Source: Pseudaquidulcibacter saccharophilus (lineage in GTDB: Bacteria; Pseudomonadota; Alphaproteobacteria; Caulobacterales; Aquidulcibacteraceae). Taken from it: a stretch of 64,000 nt of DNA. The notes beneath the pieces are model-generated. The model saw nothing but the letters and a program-made list of their open reading frames with translations. It had not been told where the DNA came from and ran no database searches. Location of the stretch: the NCBI RefSeq assembly GCF_019455445.1, contig NZ_JAHWUS010000003.1, forward strand, positions 62,001-126,000, given 5' to 3'. Numbering within the stretch: the first letter of the stretch is position 1; each line of letters starts with the position of its first letter. Position numbers and translations under genes: made by a program. This document shows positions 24,936-34,260 of this stretch, one piece after another.

Positions 24936-27773
24936 ATGGCAAACCCCGTCAAACTAAAACATAAAAGCGCCAAATTAAGACCTTGGCGCATTAATGATGT
25001 GGTTGACGGGTGGCGTTTGCGTGTTCAACTTTCTACGGCGGCACAAACATACCGTGGTGACGATACTGCATTAAGTGCCGCTGCATTAAATATCTTAAAA
25101 AGTGCATTATTTCGCGGGCGCATGATTGCTCAAGAGCGCCTTGAAAATGGCGGCGGTGGCCTTGATTGTGCTGAATTGCTTGCTGCTGTTCAAGATGTGG
25201 TTATTTCCGCGCTTTATGATTTCACTTTGCAGCATATTTTTAGGGTGCATAACCGCACAAACGCCGAACGCCTTACTATTTGTGCAACTGGCGGCTATGG
25301 TCGTAATGCCCTTGCGCCATCTTCAGACATTGATTTGATGTTCATCCGCGCTGTCAAGGAAAGCGCATGGGCCGAAAGTGTGATTGAATATGTGCTTTAT
25401 ATGCTTTGGGATATGGGGCTAAAGGTGGGTCATGCGTCACGCACCATTCCTGAATGTCTGCGCGCGGCAAAAGAAGATTTCACCATTCGCACCTCTGTGC
25501 TTGAAACCCGTTATATTTGTGGCGATGAAGACTTATTAAAAGAGTTAAATACACGCCTGCGCAATGAATTATTTAATAATTCAATTCCTGAATTTGTTGC
25601 CGCCAAAATGAAGGAGCGTGATAATCGCCACCGTAAAATGGGTGAAAGCCGTTATATGGTTGAACCGAATATCAAAGACGGCAAAGGCGGCCTGCGCGAT
25701 ATGCACACAATGTTTTGGATTGCCAAATATATCCATAATATTGATGTTGATACCCCAAAAGATTATGTGGATCGCGGAATTTTCACCAAAGAGCAAATGG
25801 AAACCTTTATGGATGCCGCAGAGTTTTTGTGGACTGTGCGGTGCCATTTACATTTCTTAACTGGTCGTCCTGAAGAAAAACTAACCTTTGACCTGCAGCC
25901 TGAAATGGCGCGCCGTATGGGTTATGGCGACCGTGCCGATAATCCGGCGGTTGAACGATTTATGAAACACTATTTTGTTGTTTCAAAGCAAATTGGCTCT
26001 TTAACCCGTATCATGAGCGCGAAATTAGAGGCCGACGCCCTAAAACAAGCGCCACCAGGGCTTGGTGCATTCTTTTCTAATAAACAAAAACCACTTAGCG
26101 ATAAAAGATTTGTTTTATCCAATGGGCGCATTGGTTATAAGGATGCAAAAACGGTTGTTAATCAACCTATTTCGATGTTTGATCTGTTTTTGGAGGCCAA
26201 CCGACGTGGGCTTGATATTGAACCGCGCTCATTGGCGCAAATTGCCGAAGTGGCACCAAAATCAATCGGCCTATCCCGCCAAAAGGAAGCAAAACATAAA
26301 TTCCTTGAAATTATGGCGGTGGAAAATGGGCCATTCCATATTCTAAACTTTATGAATGAAACCGGCCTTTTGGGGCGCATGGTTCCCGAGTTTGGACGCA
26401 TTGTTGGGCAAACCCAGTTTAATATGTATCACCATTTCACAGTTGATGAGCATACTTTGCGCGCCGTTGAAATAATTGGGCAAATTGAGCAAGGCAAACT
26501 TGCCGAAGAAGTTCCAATCGCGAGCGCGGTTTTCCCAAAAATCCATAATCGCCTTGCGCTATATCTTGCTATGCTTTTGCATGATGTCGGCAAAGGTGAG
26601 GGGGATCAGCAAATTTTGGGTGCCAAGGCAACACGTGTTGCCTGCAAACGCCTTGGTGTTAGTGAAGAAGAAACTGAACTTGCGGCATGGATTGTTGGGC
26701 ATCACCTTTTAATGTCTGATGTGGCACAAAAACGTGATTTAAGTGACCCCGAAACCATTGCCAAATTTGCGGCAGAGGTTGAAAATCTTGAACGCCTTCG
26801 GCTGTTGCTAGTGCTTACTGTTGCCGATATTCGTGCGGTTGGTCCAGGGATTTGGAATGATTGGAAGGCGCAATTGCTGCGCGATCTTTATAACCTTACC
26901 GAGGCGGTTTTAAGGGGTGGTAAAACCGATGAACGCTTTGTGCGTGAGGTACTTTATGCCCAAGTTGCTGGAAAGCGTAATAAATTGCTTGAAGGCAAAG
27001 ACGTTGCGCAATTCTTTACCGAAATTGAAGATGCCTATTGGCTAGGTTTTGATGAAAGCCAGATTGAATGGCATATTGTTGAGGCGGCAAATTACCTAAA
27101 ATCTGGTCAAGATTATTGGATTGCCAACCGTATTGATAATTTGCGCAATGTTACCGAAATTATGGTTATTGCCGGTGACAGGCGTGGTTTGATATATGAT
27201 ATGGTGGCAACCTTTGCCCGCAATAGCGCAAGTGTGGTTGATGCACGCGTCTTTACCTCTAGCCGTGGGGTGGCGTTTGACGTTTTCACACTTCATGATG
27301 CCAATTACGAGGCATTTGGTAAAGCGCGCCAAAATATGCTGGTCAAATTAGAAAATGAGCTGGCGGCCGCAATTCATGGTGATGCCCATGCGGTTAGTGA
27401 GTTTGGTTTTAAACCATCACGTCGCCATCAAGTGTTTCAGGTCGAACCATTTGTGCTTTTTGATAATCAAGGTTCAACCAATGACACCATTATCGAGGTT
27501 TCGGGTTCAGATCGTCCGGGGCTTTTGGCGGAATTAACCAAGGCACTTTTGGATGAGGCGTTAAACATAACTTCCGCCCATATTACCTCGACCGGTGAAC
27601 GGGCGCAGGATGCGTTTTATGTCCGCAAATTAGATGGCACAAAGCTGTTGGAACCGCACCGCATTGAGCGACTTAAAAAAGTGCTTGAAGAAATACTACA
27701 AAATGAACTAGAAGCGCCAACCATCGCAACGCGCCGCAAACTTGCACAGGCACGTTCATCAACCCGCCGATAG
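24936..27773 (+). CDS. glnD: PII uridylyltransferase / uridylyl-removing enzyme
   Basis: 945 residues. The nucleotidyltransferase site is GGYGRNALAPSSDIDLMF near residue 115. A linking region includes MVEPNIKDGKGGLRDMHTMFW. The HD hydrolase domain has LHDVGKGEGDQQ and GHHLLMSD. Two ACT domains close the protein (around TEIMVIAGDRRGLI and TIIEVSGSDRPGLLAELT). It adds UMP to PII when glutamine is low and removes it when glutamine is high. It lies 16 bp after infC and 19 bp before murJ, an order seen in other alphaproteobacteria (glnD-murJ). Confidence 0.96.
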   Translation: MANPVKLKHKSAKLRPWRINDVVDGWRLRVQLSTAAQTYRGDDTALSAAALNILKSALFRGRMIAQERLENGGGGLDCAELLAAVQDVVISALYDFTLQHIFRVHNRTNAERLTICATGGYGRNALAPSSDIDLMFIRAVKESAWAESVIEYVLYMLWDMGLKVGHASRTIPECLRAAKEDFTIRTSVLETRYICGDEDLLKELNTRLRNELFNNSIPEFVAAKMKERDNRHRKMGESRYMVEPNIKDGKGGLRDMHTMFWIAKYIHNIDVDTPKDYVDRGIFTKEQMETFMDAAEFLWTVRCHLHFLTGRPEEKLTFDLQPEMARRMGYGDRADNPAVERFMKHYFVVSKQIGSLTRIMSAKLEADALKQAPPGLGAFFSNKQKPLSDKRFVLSNGRIGYKDAKTVVNQPISMFDLFLEANRRGLDIEPRSLAQIAEVAPKSIGLSRQKEAKHKFLEIMAVENGPFHILNFMNETGLLGRMVPEFGRIVGQTQFNMYHHFTVDEHTLRAVEIIGQIEQGKLAEEVPIASAVFPKIHNRLALYLAMLLHDVGKGEGDQQILGAKATRVACKRLGVSEEETELAAWIVGHHLLMSDVAQKRDLSDPETIAKFAAEVENLERLRLLLVLTVADIRAVGPGIWNDWKAQLLRDLYNLTEAVLRGGKTDERFVREVLYAQVAGKRNKLLEGKDVAQFFTEIEDAYWLGFDESQIEWHIVEAANYLKSGQDYWIANRIDNLRNVTEIMVIAGDRRGLIYDMVATFARNSASVVDARVFTSSRGVAFDVFTLHDANYEAFGKARQNMLVKLENELAAAIHGDAHAVSEFGFKPSRRHQVFQVEPFVLFDNQGSTNDTIIEVSGSDRPGLLAELTKALLDEALNITSAHITSTGERAQDAFYVRKLDGTKLLEPHRIERLKKVLEEILQNELEAPTIATRRKLAQARSSTRR

Positions 27774-27792
27774 GCTTTTATAAGGCTAATTT

Positions 27793-29361
27793 ATGTCTTT
27801 AGCGCGCAATACCCTTGTCCAATCTTTATTCACAATGTTAAGCCGGCTTTTGGGTTATGCGCGCGACCGCGCAATTTCCAATATGATTGGCGCGGGTTGG
27901 ATTGGTGATGCCTTTATCACCGCGCAAATGTTTCCCAATCTTTTCCGCCGCATTTTGGCAGAAGGGGCATTTTCCCAAGCCTTTGTTCCGCTTTATGCCA
28001 AAGTGCGTCAGGAAAGAACCCACGAAGAAGCCGAAATAATGGCGTCTGATGCCTTTTCGGTTTTGACATTGGTTTCAACAATTTTGACCATTGTAATGCA
28101 GGTGACGATGCCGTGGATTATTTTTGTAATCCACCACGGTCAGGCAAACCATAAAGAAGCTTTTGATCTTGCGGTTTTATTGACCCAAATCACAATGCCA
28201 TATTTGATTGGTATGGCGATTTCATCATTATTTGCAGGCATTTTAAACACCGCAAGCAAGTTTGCGCTTTCTGCTGCTGCACCGACACTTTTGAATATTT
28301 GTATTCTGTTTGCGGTGATTTTCACTCATGATCCGAAACAAGCGGCACTAAATGCGGCGGTGGCAATTTCAATTGCGGGTATTTTACAGGCGGCAATGCT
28401 TTATTACGGCTGTAAACGGCTTGGGGTTTCAATTGGCTTTCGTGTGCCGCGCCTTACAAATGACGTTAAAACCATTCTTAAAGTTATGGGCCCTGCGGTA
28501 ATTGCGGGATCGGCAACCCAAATTAACGTTATTGTTTCCCAATCACTTTCATCATCCGAAGTTGGCGCAAAATCATGGCTTAATGCCGCCGATAGATTGT
28601 ATCAATTACCACTTGGGCTAATTGGGGTGGCAATTGGGGTGGCACTATTGCCGCGTATTGCATCTGCAATTGCCAATAAAGACAATAAGGATGACGATAT
28701 AAAGGCGATTAATGAGGGGTTGGTCCTGTCCATGTCCCTTACTTTGCCGGCTGCGATTGCACTTTTGATAATTCCTTATTTCTTGATGTATGGCTTTTGG
28801 GCGGGCGGTAAATTTAGCGCGCAAGATTGCATGAATACCGCAAACGCGCTTTTCAATTATGCGTGGGGTGTTCCGGCATTTGTTTTAATCCGTATTTTTG
28901 CGCCACCATTCTTTGCCCGCCAAGACAGTAAAAGCCCAATGATGTTTGCAATTGCGGGCGTTATTGCCAATGTGGTTGTGGGCGCAAGCCTTTTCTACTG
29001 GATGCATAAAACCAATCAAACCGGCTATATCGGCCTCTCCATCGGGACATCGGTCGCCGCATGGGTAAACACCATCTTGCTTATAAGTGTGCTTTATAAA
29101 CGTGGTTGGTGGCGCATGGAAAAATGGGTCGTTGATAAATTGTCAAAAGTGCTAATGGCAAGTGTGGTAATGGTTGGCTATCTTTTTGTTGCCAGATATT
29201 TCCAAGACGATATTATTGGCTGGTTCAAATTCCTTAAAATCGGCGGCAAAGAATTGGCGGTGTTGTTGGTATCACTAATCGGCTTTGCGATATATTTGGG
29301 CGCGGCGATTGTGTTTAAGGCATTAACCGTGGCGGATTTAAAAGCGGCGGTTAAGAAGTAA
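27793..29361 (+). CDS. murJ: Lipid II flippase MurJ (MviN)
   Basis: 522 residues, about 14 membrane segments. Family blocks are TLVQSLFTMLSRLLGYARDRAIS and GWIGDAFITAQMFPNLFRRILAEGAFSQAFVP at the N terminus; YQLPLGLIGVAIGVALLPRI; and AKSWLNAADRLYQ. It belongs to the MOP superfamily and flips lipid II across the inner membrane for peptidoglycan synthesis. It is last in the infC-glnD-murJ series and is followed by a large non-coding region with repeats. Confidence 0.95.
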   Translation: MSLARNTLVQSLFTMLSRLLGYARDRAISNMIGAGWIGDAFITAQMFPNLFRRILAEGAFSQAFVPLYAKVRQERTHEEAEIMASDAFSVLTLVSTILTIVMQVTMPWIIFVIHHGQANHKEAFDLAVLLTQITMPYLIGMAISSLFAGILNTASKFALSAAAPTLLNICILFAVIFTHDPKQAALNAAVAISIAGILQAAMLYYGCKRLGVSIGFRVPRLTNDVKTILKVMGPAVIAGSATQINVIVSQSLSSSEVGAKSWLNAADRLYQLPLGLIGVAIGVALLPRIASAIANKDNKDDDIKAINEGLVLSMSLTLPAAIALLIIPYFLMYGFWAGGKFSAQDCMNTANALFNYAWGVPAFVLIRIFAPPFFARQDSKSPMMFAIAGVIANVVVGASLFYWMHKTNQTGYIGLSIGTSVAAWVNTILLISVLYKRGWWRMEKWVVDKLSKVLMASVVMVGYLFVARYFQDDIIGWFKFLKIGGKELAVLLVSLIGFAIYLGAAIVFKALTVADLKAAVKK

Positions 29362-29384
29362 TTCTGATTAAGGCTACTTAATTG

Positions 29385-29516
29385 CTTCCCTTGAGGGAAG
29401 CTCCCGCCACAAATTTATTTTGCGGTGGGTGAAGGGTGTTAGTTATAATTACATGCGCCTGTTACACCCTTTCGGATTTTTCCCTTGGGTCAAAATCCAC
29501 CTTCCCTCAAGGGAAG
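29385..29516. repeat. 132-bp composite palindromic element
   Basis: The ends are 16-bp inverted repeats, CTTCCCTTGAGGGAAG (29385-29400) and CTTCCCTCAAGGGAAG (29501-29516), each itself palindromic. Inside are three more inverted repeats: CCGC/GCGG around 29404-29424, AAGGGTGT/ACACCCTT (29432-29439, 29464-29471) and GGATTTT/AAAATCC (29474-29480, 29492-29498). It looks like a MITE or extragenic palindromic unit. It codes for nothing and lies 23 bp after murJ. Confidence 0.65.
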
Positions 29517-29720
29517 GAGTTATTAATTAAATTATTTCTTTAGGCATCTTATACGGTATCATGAAAATCTAGTTCATGGATAATCCATATTTTGTGACCA
29601 TTTACCCCAATTTTTAACCGTTTATAACAATTTGTAACAACGAATTTTTCAATAAAAATATTTATTAATCAATTGGTTAATTGTGTTATTGGTGCCTATT
29701 TCATGGATTTCCCCGAAATG

Positions 29721-29946
29721 TTGACATTTGTTGACAAGCCACAAATTTAACAACCGCGCAAAAACCCTGACATTTCCTGATGTTCCAAAGCTGCACTATT
29801 CGCCCAACCAATATTCAATCGCATGAATATTAATGGCATTTTTCATTGTGGGGATAGACCAGAAGCATCGCAAAACTTCTCTTCCCTCCCCAAACTAAAA
29901 TTTAGGTAGAATAACAAAAAGCCCAAGCATTGCTTGGGCTTTTTTT
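29721..29946 (+). ncRNA. Candidate small RNA ending at a strong terminator (possibly 6S-like)
   Basis: No gene is predicted here, yet the plus strand has TTGACA words at 29721 and 29731. A rod-like foldable stretch follows: GATG, CTG, CTAT and CCC arms pair with GGG, ATAG, CAG and GCATC arms around a perfect hairpin AATATTCA-atcgca-TGAATATT. A terminator closes it. A long rod with an internal bubble recalls 6S RNA, but I cannot confirm homology, and no convincing -10 box is seen. Low certainty. Confidence 0.3.
29916..29946. terminator. Rho-independent terminator
   Basis: AAAAAGCCCAAGC, loop ATT, then GCTTGGGC (29932-29939) and seven T. An A-run on the other side makes it usable on the minus strand as well. 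On the plus strand nothing annotated reads into it except the candidate small RNA; on the minus strand it would end the ahcY transcript. Confidence 0.85.
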
Positions 29947-30005
29947 ATTATTATGTAATAAATTTTTGGAAATCACACTTTTCAAAAATTTCTTTCGCTA
30001 TGTTC

Positions 30006-30052
30006 CACTTTGCTGAGTGAGCGTTACGTAGTAACGCGAGGGTGGCAAAGTG
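30006..30052. repeat. Nested palindrome just after ahcY
   Basis: Outer arms CACTTTGC (30006-30013) and GCAAAGTG (30045-30052); inner arms GCGTTAC-gta-GTAACGC (30021-30037). It begins 3 bp beyond the ahcY stop. The GAG...ACGCGAGG core recurs at 16249-16262 between other arms, so this may be a distant relative of the hairpins there. It is not followed by a T-run. Confidence 0.5.
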
Positions 30053-30054
30053 AC

Positions 30055-31446
30055 CTAGTAACGATAATGCTCCGCTTTAAAAGGACCTTGAACCGGAACA
30101 CCGATGTAGTTTGATTGTTCATCGGTCATTTTGGTCAAGGTTGCGCCAACTTTATTAAGGTGAAGCATCGCAACTTTTTCGTCCAATTTTTTAGGCAAGA
30201 CATAAACTTGTTTGTCATAAGATGCCAAATTGGTGTGAAGTTCAATTTGTGCCAAGGTTTGGTTGGTGAATGATGCCGACATCACAAATGATGGGTGACC
30301 GGTCGCATTACCAAGGTTCACAAGACGACCTTCTGATAGAAGGATGATGCGTTTGCCATCAGGGAATTCGATTTCATCAACTTGTGGCTTAACATTGTGC
30401 CATTTAAGATTACGAAGTGACGCAACCTGAATTTCACTGTCAAAGTGGCCAATGTTGCAAACAATTGCGCGATCTTTCATTGCGCGCATATGGTCAAGCG
30501 TGATTACGTCTTTGTTGCCGGTGGTGGTAACAAAAATGTCGGCACGTGGTGCGGCTTGTTCCATTGTAACAACTTCATAGCCTTCCATAGCCGCTTGAAG
30601 CGCACAAATAGGGTCGATTTCAGAAACAATAACACGGCAACCAGCATTGCGAAGTGATGCCGAAGAGCCTTTGCCAACGTCACCAAAACCGCAAACCATT
30701 GCAACTTTGCCCGCCATCATAACGTCTGTACCGCGGCGGATACCGTCAACCAAAGATTCTTTACAGCCATAAAGGTTGTCGAATTTTGATTTGGTCACGC
30801 TGTCATTAACGTTGATGCCAGGGAATGGAAGTTCGCCACGCTCTGCCATTTGGTAAAGGCGGTGAACGCCTGTGGTGGTTTCTTCTGAAACGCCTTTGAT
30901 TGCACTTGCAATCGCGGTGTAGAAACCAGGTTTTTCAGCCAAATATTTTTTCATAACCGCAAATAGGCATTCTTCTTCTTCGTTTTGCGGGTTTGCAATC
31001 ACGCTTGGATCTTTTTCAGCTTTTGGACCAAGAACGCAAAGAAGGGTCGCATCACCACCATCATCAAGAATAAGGTTAGGGTAGCCACCATCATGCCATT
31101 CAAAAATCTTGTGAACATATTCCCAATATTCAAGAAGGCTTTCACCTTTTTTTGCAAATACTGGAACGCCAGTTGCCGCAATCGCCGCCGCAGCTTGGTC
31201 TTGGGTTGAATAGATGTTGCAAGATGACCAACGAACCTCTGCACCCAATGCGGTTAGGGTTTCAATCAACACTGCGGTTTGGATGGTCATGTGAAGGCAG
31301 CCGGCAATACGCGCGCCTTTTAAAATTTGTTTCGGACCATATTCTTCACGAGTAGCCATAAGACCCGGCATTTCGGTTTCGGCAATTTTAATTTCCTTGC
31401 GGCCCCAATCAGCAAGCCCAATGTCGGTTACGATATAATCAGTCAT
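30055..31446 (-). CDS. ahcY: Adenosylhomocysteinase
   Basis: 463 residues from the ATG at complement 31444-31446, which gives the usual N terminus [19 protein letters not shown]; a longer frame starts 18 codons earlier but is not conserved. Signatures are [34 protein letters not shown] and the NAD site [20 protein letters not shown], ending with [10 protein letters not shown]. It splits S-adenosylhomocysteine into adenosine and homocysteine in the methyl cycle. GGGA lies upstream of the start. No S-adenosylhomocysteine riboswitch could be recognised in the short leader. Confidence 0.96.
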   Translation of the reverse strand: MTDYIVTDIGLADWGRKEIKIAETEMPGLMATREEYGPKQILKGARIAGCLHMTIQTAVLIETLTALGAEVRWSSCNIYSTQDQAAAAIAATGVPVFAKKGESLLEYWEYVHKIFEWHDGGYPNLILDDGGDATLLCVLGPKAEKDPSVIANPQNEEEECLFAVMKKYLAEKPGFYTAIASAIKGVSEETTTGVHRLYQMAERGELPFPGINVNDSVTKSKFDNLYGCKESLVDGIRRGTDVMMAGKVAMVCGFGDVGKGSSASLRNAGCRVIVSEIDPICALQAAMEGYEVVTMEQAAPRADIFVTTTGNKDVITLDHMRAMKDRAIVCNIGHFDSEIQVASLRNLKWHNVKPQVDEIEFPDGKRIILLSEGRLVNLGNATGHPSFVMSASFTNQTLAQIELHTNLASYDKQVYVLPKKLDEKVAMLHLNKVGATLTKMTDEQSNYIGVPVQGPFKAEHYRY

Positions 31447-31566
31447 GTTAAATCCCATTTTGCCCATATATATCGGGCGAATTTCTAATGACTTAAACAT
31501 ATAAAGAAATCTTTAAGTGTCTGCAACAGATTTTATGTACAATTTCTGTGTCACATTTATTTCTTT

Positions 31567-32070
31567 ATGCTAAATGGGCTTATGCGGATTGAATTAAAAG
31601 ACGAAAATGACACTCTAAAACTTGGTGCATTATTGGCGAAGAATGCACGAATTGGCGATTTTTTTGCCCTTTATGGTGATTTGGGTGCGGGCAAAACCAC
31701 ATTTTCGCGTGGCTTTATATCTGAATTGACCGATGCCGAAGAGGTCCCAAGCCCGACATTCACGATTTTGCAAACATATGATAGCGAAATGGGCGAAATC
31801 TGGCATTTTGACCTTTATCGAATTGAATCGCCTGATGATATTTGGGAATTGGGTTGGGAAGAAATTTCCGAAAAAATTACCCTTTGCGAATGGGTAGAGC
31901 GCGCAGGACAGTATTTACCGCAACAAAGACTTGAAATTTATGTCGAATTTGTAACTAAAGAAAATGTAACGTTGCCTGCACGCGCGGCACTTTTAAAGAT
32001 TGTTGGCGGCAAGGAATATACCGAATATTGGCAACACCGGTTTAGAGATTTGTATAATGAGTTCATTTGA
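31567..32070 (+). CDS. tsaE: tRNA threonylcarbamoyladenosine ATPase subunit TsaE
   Basis: Up to 167 residues; ATGs at 31567 and 31582 are both possible starts. Walker A is GDLGAGKTTFSRGF, followed by VPSPTFTILQTY and HFDLYRIESPDDIWELGWEE, all typical of TsaE/YjeE. It works with TsaB and TsaD to make t6A37 in tRNAs. It is the first gene of a three-gene unit: its 3' end overlaps amgK by 14 bp. The tsaE-amgK-murU order is a known alphaproteobacterial arrangement. The gene is divergent from ahcY. Confidence 0.92.
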   Translation: MLNGLMRIELKDENDTLKLGALLAKNARIGDFFALYGDLGAGKTTFSRGFISELTDAEEVPSPTFTILQTYDSEMGEIWHFDLYRIESPDDIWELGWEEISEKITLCEWVERAGQYLPQQRLEIYVEFVTKENVTLPARAALLKIVGGKEYTEYWQHRFRDLYNEFI

Positions 32071-33157
32071 AGAAGCGATTGATGATATAATCCAAAAAGC
32101 CGGATTTGAAAATTGCCAACGAATTAAATTGATGGAAGATGCGTCCACCCGTTCGTATGAACGCCTTTATAAGGATAATCAAACCGCAATTTTAATGAAA
32201 GCACCGCCGGGAAACGAAAACCCGCCATGCCCAAAAGATGCAAGTGTTGAGGAACGTCTTGATCTTGGCTGGAATGCAACTTCGCGCCTTGCCGGTTCGC
32301 GGGTTGAGGCTTTTGTCGCCCTAAGCAATTTTCTAAGCAAAAATGGTTTTTCCACCCCGCGCATTTATGCCAGCAATGTTGAAGAAGGCGTGGCGGTTAT
32401 TGAAGATCTTGGCCTCGATTTATATGCAGAGGTTTTGAAGGATAAAGACGTTTATAAAGAACAATCACTTTATAAACTTGCCGGTGAATTATTGGCAAAA
32501 TTGCATAATACCGAAATCCCTGCTGAGCTTCCGGCGCCAAATGGGGTTTGGCCATTGCTTGAATTTGATGCGCTTGCCTTGACCGTGAACGCCGACTTAT
32601 TTGTAAGTTGGGTTCCGCAGTTTTTGGGTATGGCGGAATATTCACAAGAAGTTTTGGCGGAATGGGCGCAAATTCGTTCTGATATTATTGCCAAAATCCT
32701 TAAGCATCCGCGTAAACTTACTTTGCGTGATTATCATGCCGAAAACATGCTTTATTTGAATGATCGTGAAGGCATGGCAAAAATTGGTCTGTTGGATTTT
32801 CAGGATGCGGTTATTGGTTTCCGTGCGTGGGATTTTTCAATGCTTTTGCATGATGCGCGCCGCGATGTTTCCAAAGAAGCCCATGAAGCCGCCGTAAAGG
32901 CATATGTTGCAACCATGCGCATTGTAGAAGAAGATTTGCGCAATGAAATCGACCTTGAAGGTTCGATAAACATTCTTCGCATTATCGGCATCTTTGCGCG
33001 CCTTATTGAACGCGATAAAAAAGAGAAATACCGTGCATTCATGCCTCGTATGGTTGGGCATTTGGAAACCGTTCTAAAAAACCCTGAATTACACGCATTA
33101 AAAAACTGGATTGATAAATACGCACCTTTAAAAGAATTGGGGCAGATTAATGTTTAA
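32057..33157 (+). CDS. amgK: N-acetylmuramate/N-acetylglucosamine anomeric kinase
   Basis: 366 residues from ATG 32057 (MSSFEEAIDDII). Aminoglycoside-phosphotransferase fold: catalytic loop LRDYHAENMLYL and metal-binding GLLDFQDAVIGF, with LMEDASTRSYERLY at the N terminus. In AmgK-MurU pathways it phosphorylates MurNAc or GlcNAc at C1, bypassing de novo UDP-MurNAc synthesis (known from Pseudomonas and Caulobacter). The assignment rests on the 8-bp overlap with a MurU-like nucleotidyltransferase and on tsaE upstream. Confidence 0.88.
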   Translation: MSSFEEAIDDIIQKAGFENCQRIKLMEDASTRSYERLYKDNQTAILMKAPPGNENPPCPKDASVEERLDLGWNATSRLAGSRVEAFVALSNFLSKNGFSTPRIYASNVEEGVAVIEDLGLDLYAEVLKDKDVYKEQSLYKLAGELLAKLHNTEIPAELPAPNGVWPLLEFDALALTVNADLFVSWVPQFLGMAEYSQEVLAEWAQIRSDIIAKILKHPRKLTLRDYHAENMLYLNDREGMAKIGLLDFQDAVIGFRAWDFSMLLHDARRDVSKEAHEAAVKAYVATMRIVEEDLRNEIDLEGSINILRIIGIFARLIERDKKEKYRAFMPRMVGHLETVLKNPELHALKNWIDKYAPLKELGQINV

Positions 33158-33905
33158 ATCAGGCAAGCCGCGCGCCATTGTTTTCGCCGCAGGGCTGGGA
33201 ACACGTATGCGCCCACTTACCAATGATCGACCAAAAGGCTTGGTTGAGGTTGCGGGCCGTACACTTGTTGACCATATGCTTGATCAATTGGCGGCCTCAG
33301 GTGTTGATAAGGTTGTGGTCAATACATTCCATTTTGCATCAAAATTGATTGACCACCTAGAACAACGCCAAGATAGATTGCCAAGAATTGTTTATTCACG
33401 CGAAGATATTTTGCCAGAGCCATTGGAAACAGAGGGCGGTTTAATCAATGCCCTCCCGCTAATGGGGGAGGGGTTAATCCTAACCTGTAATGCCGATGCG
33501 ATTTGGATGGATGAAACCGCAATTAAGCGTGCAATAGAGGCATATGATCCACAAAAAATGGATGGTCTTTTGCTTTTAGCAAAAATGGAAAATACCACTG
33601 GTTTTGACGGCGCGGGTGACTTTTTCATGGATGAAGAAGGCCGACTTACCCGCCGTGGTGATGCCAAAAGTGCGCCCTATGCCTATGCCGGCGTGCAAAT
33701 CACGCGGACTGAATTGTTCAAAGATAAGCCACTTGTGAAACGCTCACTTGCCAAAACCTGGTTTGAAGAATGGGCACCAAAAGGGCGCCTTTATGGTATT
33801 GTTCTTGATGGTCTTTGGCTTCATGTCGGCGATCCCACTGCACGTGATGAAGCAGAGAAGATTTTTACTGATTTTCTAGCAAGCCAAAAAGAAACGACTA
33901 ATTAA
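33150..33905 (+). CDS. murU: N-acetylmuramate 1-phosphate uridylyltransferase MurU
   Basis: 251 residues. Sugar nucleotidyltransferase signature AAGLGTRMRPLTNDRPKGLVEV near residue 15, then TEGGLINALPLM and LTCNADAIWMD for the metal/nucleotide site, and the C-terminal WLHVGDPTARDEAEK. It forms UDP-MurNAc from MurNAc-1-P and UTP. Its start lies inside the amgK coding end (8-bp overlap). The pair recycles cell-wall sugars and in other species contributes intrinsic fosfomycin tolerance. Confidence 0.88.
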   Translation: MFKSGKPRAIVFAAGLGTRMRPLTNDRPKGLVEVAGRTLVDHMLDQLAASGVDKVVVNTFHFASKLIDHLEQRQDRLPRIVYSREDILPEPLETEGGLINALPLMGEGLILTCNADAIWMDETAIKRAIEAYDPQKMDGLLLLAKMENTTGFDGAGDFFMDEEGRLTRRGDAKSAPYAYAGVQITRTELFKDKPLVKRSLAKTWFEEWAPKGRLYGIVLDGLWLHVGDPTARDEAEKIFTDFLASQKETTN

Positions 33906-34260
33906 TCAAGGTCAAATTCCATTATTTTTGCGTCAAATAAGCTGTTTTATTTGCAATATTTGACCACGAAAAATAATGTCGGGAAATAGCGCCTTAAATC
34001 TTATAAATTTAATAAATAAACCGCGCACATAAGGCGTTGGCTAAGTTGATATTATGCTTCTTGGCATGAGTAATGCTATGTTCCCAAGGCAAAAATGCGG
34101 CAACATGCCTTTAAATTACGCTTTAATAAAACTGCAATAAAAACTTAATCTAATTATTTTAAGTTGTTAACCCAAAGGTAATAAATAAGAACCATAACTC
34201 TTTATGTTGTAAAATCTTAATTTATCTATTTTGATAAATATTACTTTTGACTGTATTATC
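33906..34260. other. Intergenic region before the acyltransferase pair
   Basis: 355 bp, very AT-rich, no reading frame with family features, no strong hairpin, and no clear terminator after murU. I see nothing that I can name. Confidence 0.4.

Noticed and set aside
31447-31566. SAH or SAM riboswitch before ahcY
   Set aside because: The leader is short and lacks the conserved cores that I can recognise.
33446-33475. CCCTCCC...GGGGAGGG palindrome inside murU as a mobile repeat
   Set aside because: It encodes the conserved INALPLMGEG stretch expected in MurU, so it is ordinary coding sequence.
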